Assembly (NCBI RefSeq): GCF_012911845.1
Contig: NZ_JAAXCU010000024.1
Span: forward strand, 1-64,000
Reading direction: 5' to 3'
From: Bacillus sp. RO2
GTDB taxonomy: Bacteria > Bacillota > Bacilli > Bacillales > Bacillaceae_I
DNA: 64,000 nt
Shown: positions 59,828-64,000 of the stretch, one piece after another
Layout of the letters: every line of letters begins with the position of its first letter
Numbering within the stretch: the stretch's first letter is position 1
Notes under the pieces: model-generated
The model's database searches: none
What the model was told of the DNA's origin: nothing
The model's input: only the letters and a program-made list of their open reading frames with translations
Made by a program: the position numbers and the translations under genes

Positions 59828-60344
59828 GTTCATATCCCTCCTTCTCCATTTGTCTTTTTAATGCTTGCTGTGCTCTAAAAAGTGTGATTTTCACTTTCCC
59901 TTCTGACCAATCAAGTATCTCCGCTGTCTCTTGAATTGACAGCTCTTTTAACTTCCTTAATATCAACACTTCTTTATAATTGTGCTTTAAATTGTTTAAG
60001 GCTTGGTATAAATGCGTCTCTGCTTCTCCTAATGCCATTATTCTCTGAGGACAATTCCTTTCATCTGCTCTCATTAAGTTCCATTCGTTTAAATAAAACG
60101 AAATGGGCCTTGTTTTTCTTTTATAGTCAATTGTTACATTCCGTGCAATTCGATACAGCCAATTCTTTACACTGCTTCTCCCTTGGTAACTGTCAATCCC
60201 ATAAAAAGATTTTAAAAAAGTATCATGCATGAGATCTTTCGCAAGTTCATGATCGCTTGTTAAGATGAAAATAAACCGGTAAATTTCATCGCTATATAGG
60301 TGATACCATTCCTGGATTTTTTGGTTGGCGAAATCATTATCCAT
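59802..60344 (-). CDS. ECF-type RNA polymerase sigma factor
   Basis: 180 aa, sigma-70 family group 4. Region 2 (YSDEIYRFIFILTSDHELAKD and LYRIARNVTIDYKRK) and region 4 HTH (LKELSIQETAEILDWSEGKV). Start at 60344 follows AAGGAGG. Its own upstream region has an ECF-style promoter TGTAAC-N16-CGTC, so positive autoregulation is likely. It cannot be equated with a named B. subtilis sigma from sequence alone; sigX/sigV/sigW-like relatives are possible. Confidence 0.9.
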   Translation of the reverse strand: MDNDFANQKIQEWYHLYSDEIYRFIFILTSDHELAKDLMHDTFLKSFYGIDSYQGRSSVKNWLYRIARNVTIDYKRKTRPISFYLNEWNLMRADERNCPQRIMALGEAETHLYQALNNLKHNYKEVLILRKLKELSIQETAEILDWSEGKVKITLFRAQQALKRQMEKEGYEHEEVYSRK

Positions 60345-60382
60345 TCCTTTCCCTCCTTCCGGGTTATTTTTCATGGTATAAA

Positions 60383-60408
60383 GACGGCTGAAAATAGAAA
60401 AAGTTACA
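60383..60408 (-). promoter_or_regulatory. Predicted ECF-type promoter of the sigma/anti-sigma operon
   Basis: Minus strand TGTAAC (60403-60408), 16-nt spacer, CGTC (60383-60386). This resembles the sigma-M/X/W class (TGAAAC/TGTAAC with CGTC or CGTA) and not a sigma-A promoter. Confidence 0.7.
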
Positions 60409-60531
60409 AATATTAATCACTATTTTAGGTTTATTTTTACAAAAAGAAGGGTAATTGTTTGCTTCCTCATAAAAACCATGTTTAAATGGAAAAATAGTTT
60501 TAAATGTTTTTTTCAAATGGAGGGTAACAAC

Positions 60532-61290
60532 ATGAAAAAGAAATTGATGATTTTTCTAGTAGCAATGTTAACAGCTGTTCTATTAGCTGCCTGCGGTTCT
60601 GATGGAAACAATGCTTCTAAAGAAGGCAATGAAAACAAAGAGGCTCAAGAAGGACAAGAACAGCAAACCCCTGAAGTTGAAGAAGTCGATCCTGAAAAAG
60701 TAGTAGCAAAGGTCAACGGTCAGGAAATTAAAGGCCAAGAATATAATGAGATGCTTCAGCAAACTCAAATGATGATGATGCAGTTCGGTCAAGGCGGAGA
60801 CGCTAAGGCAATGAAAGACCAAACATTAAACGCATTGATCGATCAAAAAATCCTATCTCAAGAAGTAGAGAGTAAAGGCTATAAAACAAGTGAAAAAGAG
60901 ATTGAAGACTACATCAAAGATATTAAAGCAAACTACGAAAGCGAAGAGAAATTTGAAGAGGCACTTGAAGCAAGCCCTCTGACTATGGAAACTTTGAAGG
61001 CGCAAATCGCTGAAGAATTGGCACTACAAAAGTACATGGAAAAAGAATTCCCTGACACAAAAGTAACGGACGAGCAGATTAAAGAATACTACAACCAAGC
61101 AAAAGAGCAAAGCGAAGCACAACAAGCGGAAGCTCCTGAAGGCGAAGAAGCACCAGAAAACAAATTCCCTGAACTTGCGGAAGTAGAAGACCAAATCCGC
61201 GGTCAACTTGAACAAGAAGAAACACAAAAGAAACTACAAACGCTTGTTGAAGATTTGAAAAAAGACAGCAAAATTGAGAAACTAATCTAA
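60532..61290 (+). CDS. SurA-N/PrsA-like lipoprotein
   Basis: 252-aa secreted lipoprotein. N-terminal signal with lipobox LAAC and lipidated C21, a Glu/Gln/Asn-rich linker (25-55), then a SurA N-terminal-type chaperone domain (VVAKVNGQEIKGQEYNEML, LNALIDQKILSQEVESKGY, KYMEKEFPDTKVTDEQIKEYY). The parvulin PPIase domain of true PrsA is missing, so a chaperone role without isomerase activity is likely. GGAGG lies 8 nt before ATG 60532. Confidence 0.85.
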   Translation: MKKKLMIFLVAMLTAVLLAACGSDGNNASKEGNENKEAQEGQEQQTPEVEEVDPEKVVAKVNGQEIKGQEYNEMLQQTQMMMMQFGQGGDAKAMKDQTLNALIDQKILSQEVESKGYKTSEKEIEDYIKDIKANYESEEKFEEALEASPLTMETLKAQIAEELALQKYMEKEFPDTKVTDEQIKEYYNQAKEQSEAQQAEAPEGEEAPENKFPELAEVEDQIRGQLEQEETQKKLQTLVEDLKKDSKIEKLI

Positions 61291-62319
61291 TATTATGAAG
61301 TTAACGAACGCATCCTCTGAGTGGGGTGCGTTTTGTTGTTTTAGGAGACTTTTTAGGGAATATCTAGAGTTGTAAGTGGTTCCGATTCTCTTGAGTGATA
61401 ACTCTTTTATCATTTTTCTAGCACTACGTACATTATTTATGTGTAAAATTTCACACACCTTACCAATTGAAATGGATGGGCCAGATAAAAGAGAATAATC
61501 AATCAGGGTTTGAATGTGAGCTTTCTTTGATTGGTGTTTGCAATAAGGGCAGCTCCATTTTCTTGGGTGCTTCTCCATAGCCAGTTTGTTGCAATCAGGG
61601 CAAGCAACTCCTGTCAATATATCTGTAGGATCTATATTGTAATCTTTTAGGATATTTACGTTTTTGGGAGCATGGTTGTTGGTTATTAGTACGGAAATTT
61701 TATGTGGTGAATATATGGTGGAGCGGGTTGACTGCTGGTTGGCTAGAATGTCGTTGATTTTAAATGGCAGTGCAGGGCTTCTCACCACGAATTCTTGTAC
61801 TAGAGTAGGGTTGGAAAGTGCTTTTACAATAGCGTTTTGGTTTGTCACAACTACAAAACAATAACCTGGGAACCCTTCTATACCGTGGTTGGTTAACCAC
61901 CGCTTAAATTGATTATATTGCATTTTCACTTGGAGGATCGGATCTTGTCTGGAAATTTCATGGTTTATATCCTCTTTTTTAGTCTGAATAAGTTGTTGGT
62001 AATCAGGATCAAAAAGAAGTGTCCCGGTTAGGTGTTTGGTTTCTAAGAGGATAAAGAATGAAGGGAAAAGTAGAAGAGTATCCATTTGGAAGTGATGGTT
62101 ATTCAGGAGTAGTCTTGCCCCTTTAACTACAATACAATCCTGAATTCCACTTAATTGCGATAAATAATAATCTATGGAGTTTTCGCCAAAATCTCCAGAA
62201 CGTCTTTTGCCTAATTCACTCTCAATCTGTGGGTACTTTACATGTTGAGGTGGCAGCCTTCTATGTAAGGCATCAAGCTTGCACTGCATGATTGAACGAC
62301 GATATGTTTGTTTATTCAA
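61282..62319 (-). CDS. NERD-domain protein with zinc ribbon
   Basis: 345 aa. The N-terminal NERD (nuclease-related) domain has GDFGENSIDYYLSQL with E46, D80 in FQMDTLLLF and E93-x-K95 in LLETKHLTG, a restriction-nuclease-like metal-site pattern. A zinc ribbon (C240, C243, C257, C260) and a C-terminal helical segment (KVCEILHINNVRSARKMIKEL, perhaps a winged helix) follow. TTG start with AAAGGTG upstream. It converges on the lipoprotein gene with a 9-bp overlap, so that gene's terminator lies inside this ORF. Substrate unknown. Confidence 0.8.
   Translation of the reverse strand: MNKQTYRRSIMQCKLDALHRRLPPQHVKYPQIESELGKRRSGDFGENSIDYYLSQLSGIQDCIVVKGARLLLNNHHFQMDTLLLFPSFFILLETKHLTGTLLFDPDYQQLIQTKKEDINHEISRQDPILQVKMQYNQFKRWLTNHGIEGFPGYCFVVVTNQNAIVKALSNPTLVQEFVVRSPALPFKINDILANQQSTRSTIYSPHKISVLITNNHAPKNVNILKDYNIDPTDILTGVACPDCNKLAMEKHPRKWSCPYCKHQSKKAHIQTLIDYSLLSGPSISIGKVCEILHINNVRSARKMIKELSLKRIGTTYNSRYSLKSLLKQQNAPHSEDAFVNFIILD
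61305..61342 (+). terminator. Lipoprotein gene terminator
   Basis: AACGCATCC with GGGGTGCGTT stem followed by TTGTTGTTTT on the plus strand; overlaps the 3' coding end of the NERD gene. Confidence 0.7.
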
Positions 62320-62478
62320 TTTTTCACACCTTTCTCACAGTAGTTCAGTTACATATTTCGACATTTATTGATGAGGTTCCTGCTTTACATAAGGAATTTT
62401 GTTTTATTTTTTGGAATTTATATTTCGGTTATTGTATTTATTGAACAGATATGGCGTCTAAAGGGGTTCACTTTTGGG

Positions 62479-62631
62479 TTCTACCGTTATAAAATTGGAC
62501 CTTCTACTACTTTTAGTGCTACCTTGTACATTTCCCAGGCTCGCTTGTACATTTCCCAGCCGTAATTCTACCTCTAAGCTCTCATATTCTACATTTTTGC
62601 TTTTCAGCTACCTAATTTTTAAAAGTAGGTA
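62479..62631. repeat. Phased TTCTACAT array, unit 1
   Basis: TT(C/G)TACNN motifs start at 62479, 62502, 62524, 62545, 62566 and 62587 (steps 23, 22, 21, 21, 21), followed 22 nt on by the hairpin TACCTAATTTTTAAAAGTAGGTA (62609-62631, arms TACCTA/TAGGTA). First and most diverged of four tandem units. No gene supported in 62320-63512. Confidence 0.85.
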
Positions 62632-62756
62632 ATCTTTTACCTTATTGGTGACTCCGATTTGCCTGTGGCATTGCAGATAATTTTGAGGGGCCTCTCGCCA
62701 GGGACAACAGGAATTTCCATGTATCCAACATCAACCTCCCTTCCCTACAGGCCAAC

Positions 62757-62912
62757 TTCTACCGTTAATTCAAAACCTTCTACCACTTTTCCTGCGACCT
62801 TCTACATTTCCCGGATCCGCTCCGCTTGTACATTTCCCAGCGGTACTTCTACATATAAACTCTCATATTCTACATTTTTGCTTTTCAACTACCTAATTTT
62901 TAAAAGTAGGTA
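62757..62912. repeat. Phased TTCTACAT array, unit 2
   Basis: Motifs at 62757, 62778, 62800, 62826, 62847 and 62868, then the TACCTA hairpin at 62890-62912. A 5-bp duplication (TCCGC) explains the one 26-nt step. Between the units lies a less conserved segment of about 100-125 bp (GGTGACTCCGAT and following). Confidence 0.85.
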
Positions 62913-63014
62913 ATCTTCTAGCTTATTGATGACTCCGATCAGCTGCTGGCAATGCAGATAATTTTGTGGCGTCTCTCCAGGAATTCCCATGCTTCCGCTC
63001 CCCTTCAATCCACC

Positions 63015-63165
63015 TTCTACCGTTAATTCAAAACCTTCTACCACTTTTCCTGCGACCTTCTACATTTCCCTGATCCGCTTGTACATTTCCCAGCCGTACT
63101 TCTACATCTAAACTCTCATATTCTACATTTTTGCTTTTCAGCTACCTAATTTTTAAAATTAGGTA
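63015..63165. repeat. Phased TTCTACAT array, unit 3
   Basis: Motifs at 63015, 63036, 63058, 63079, 63100 and 63121 (steps 21, 22, 21, 21, 21), then the hairpin at 63143-63165. The most regular unit. Confidence 0.85.
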
Positions 63166-63291
63166 ATCTTTTACCTTATTGGTGACTCCGATCATCTGCT
63201 GCCAAATGCACATAATTCTCTAACACCACTCGCTACGGACAACAGGGATTCCCATGCTTCCAACATCAACCTCCCTATCCTACAATCCACC

Positions 63292-63443
63292 TTCTACCGT
63301 TAATTCGCAACCTTCTCCCACTTTTCCTGCGACCTTCTACATTTCCCGGATCCGCTTGTACATTTCCCAGCTGTACTTCTACATATAAACTCTCATATTC
63401 TACAATTATCTATTACAGCTACCTAATAAAAAAATAGGTAGCT
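63292..63443. repeat. Phased TTCTACAT array, unit 4
   Basis: Motifs at 63292, 63313, 63335, 63356, 63377 and 63398 (steps 21, 22, 21, 21, 21), then a stronger hairpin AGCTACCTA/TAGGTAGCT (63417-63443). Nearest to pyrE. Confidence 0.85.
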
Positions 63444-63512
63444 GTTAATCTTTTCGTTTCTCCACTCATCCATTTGGACCGCCGGCTTTTCCATTCAAAT
63501 AAATCCGCTCAC

Positions 63513-63553
63513 ACAAAAAATCCCCCGGACCACCACTACCAGTCCAAGGGATT
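63513..63553 (-). terminator. pyrE (pyr operon) terminator
   Basis: Minus strand AATCCC...GGAC with GTCC...GGGATT stem (63519-63524/63527-63530 with 63542-63545/63548-63553), followed by TTTTTTG. Confidence 0.75.
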
Positions 63554-63565
63554 CCTCCAAAAAAC

Positions 63566-64000
63566 TTAAAACTCCATCCAAGTCTCACTCGTCGGGTTCT
63601 CTACCCACTTTGAAAGCTTCTTGCGGTCACCTTCTGCAATGTAGTCCTTTTCGATTGCCACATCCATCAATGTTTGGTAGTCACATAGTGCATGTGCTTC
63701 GATCTCGTAATTGGACAAATTATCATCGGCAACTTCCAGACCGTATGTAAAGATTGCTACTACACCTAACACTTCACACCCAGCTTCTCTCAGTGCCTGC
63801 ACTGCGGCGATGGCACTACCGCCCGTGGAAATTAAATCCTCCACGACAACTACCTTCTGCCCAGCTTCCACACGACCTTCAATCTGATTGCCTTTTCCAT
63901 GCGCTTTTGCCTTGCTTCGAACATAGCACATTGGCAAGTTCAGTTCGTTGCTCACTAATGCAGCATGCGGAATGCCGGCTGTTGCTGTACCGGCTACCAC
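63566..64000 (-). CDS. pyrE: Orotate phosphoribosyltransferase, C-terminal part (cut by window edge)
   Basis: Last step before UMP formation: joins orotate to PRPP. The visible 144 residues hold [15 protein letters not shown], the catalytic loop region [16 protein letters not shown] and the PRPP motif [15 protein letters not shown]. The 5' end lies beyond position 64000. Last gene of the pyr operon, closed by a terminator. Confidence 0.95.
   Translation of the reverse strand: MVAGTATAGIPHAALVSNELNLPMCYVRSKAKAHGKGNQIEGRVEAGQKVVVVEDLISTGGSAIAAVQALREAGCEVLGVVAIFTYGLEVADDNLSNYEIEAHALCDYQTLMDVAIEKDYIAEGDRKKLSKWVENPTSETWMEF

Noticed and set aside
62368-62913. Short plus-strand open frames of 65 and 84 aa in the TTCTACAT region
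   Set aside because: They follow the tandem units, lack RBS, and are not open in the other units.

Overview
This window comes from a low-GC Gram-positive, spore-forming Bacillaceae (Bacillus sensu lato). Gene content and order follow the Bacillus subtilis ylo/ylq/cod region almost gene for gene, read in reverse: pyrE, rqcH, yloB, yloC, remA, gmk, rpoZ, coaBC, priA, def, fmt, rsmB, rlmN, prpC, prkC, rsgA, rpe, thiN, spoVM, rpmB, yloU, fakA, sdaAB, sdaAA, recG, fapR, plsX, fabD, fabG, acpP, rnc, smc, ftsY, ylxM, ffh, rpsP, khpA, rimM, trmD, rplS, lepB, rbgA, rnhB, ylqG, ylqH, sucC, sucD, dprA, topA, trmFO, xerC, hslV, hslU, codY. Sporulation is supported by a 26-codon spoVM. Nearly everything lies on the minus strand; only rpmB, rqcH and a lipoprotein gene are on the plus strand.

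Layout. 0.6-8 kb: codY, the HslVU protease, XerC, TrmFO and TopA. 8-15 kb: DprA, succinyl-CoA synthetase, the flagellar-like YlqG/YlqH pair, RNase HII and the 50S GTPase RbgA. 15-17 kb: a complete IS110-family (IS1111-type) insertion sequence sitting inside an intergenic repeat. 17-27 kb: signal peptidase, ribosomal proteins and maturation factors, SRP components and SMC. 27-32 kb: RNase III and the fatty acid/phospholipid module under FapR. 32-38 kb: RecG, serine dehydratase, FakA/YloU. 38-39 kb: rpmB and spoVM around a phased short-motif array. 39-54 kb: ThiN through RemA, covering the PrkC/PrpC signalling pair and translation initiation and maturation enzymes. 54-59 kb: a Ca2+ P-type ATPase and RqcH. 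59-62.3 kb: an accessory insert (ECF sigma factor with its anti-sigma, a SurA-like lipoprotein, a NERD-domain protein). 62.4-63.5 kb: four tandem units of a second phased array. 63.5 kb to the end: the 3' part of pyrE.

The core genes are ordinary and well conserved. The unusual material is intergenic. (1) A family of about 130-bp repeats occurs in both orientations, three times as an inverted pair around a related spacer of about 86 bp. One copy is split by a 207-bp MITE-like element with 15-bp inverted ends and an 8-bp target duplication; another is split by the IS110 element at the tip of its palindrome. (2) The IS carries an apparent promoter assembled only when its ends join, a hairpin that would hide the transposase ribosome binding site, and a downstream RNA-like structure whose loop bears sequences matching both halves of the actual target. 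I read this as a bridge RNA candidate. (3) Two separate arrays of 8-nt motifs repeat every 21 nt (occasionally 22), with different cores (TTCGGTCA and TTCTACAT), in non-coding DNA. I do not recognise them as a described element; they are the best candidates here for something new.
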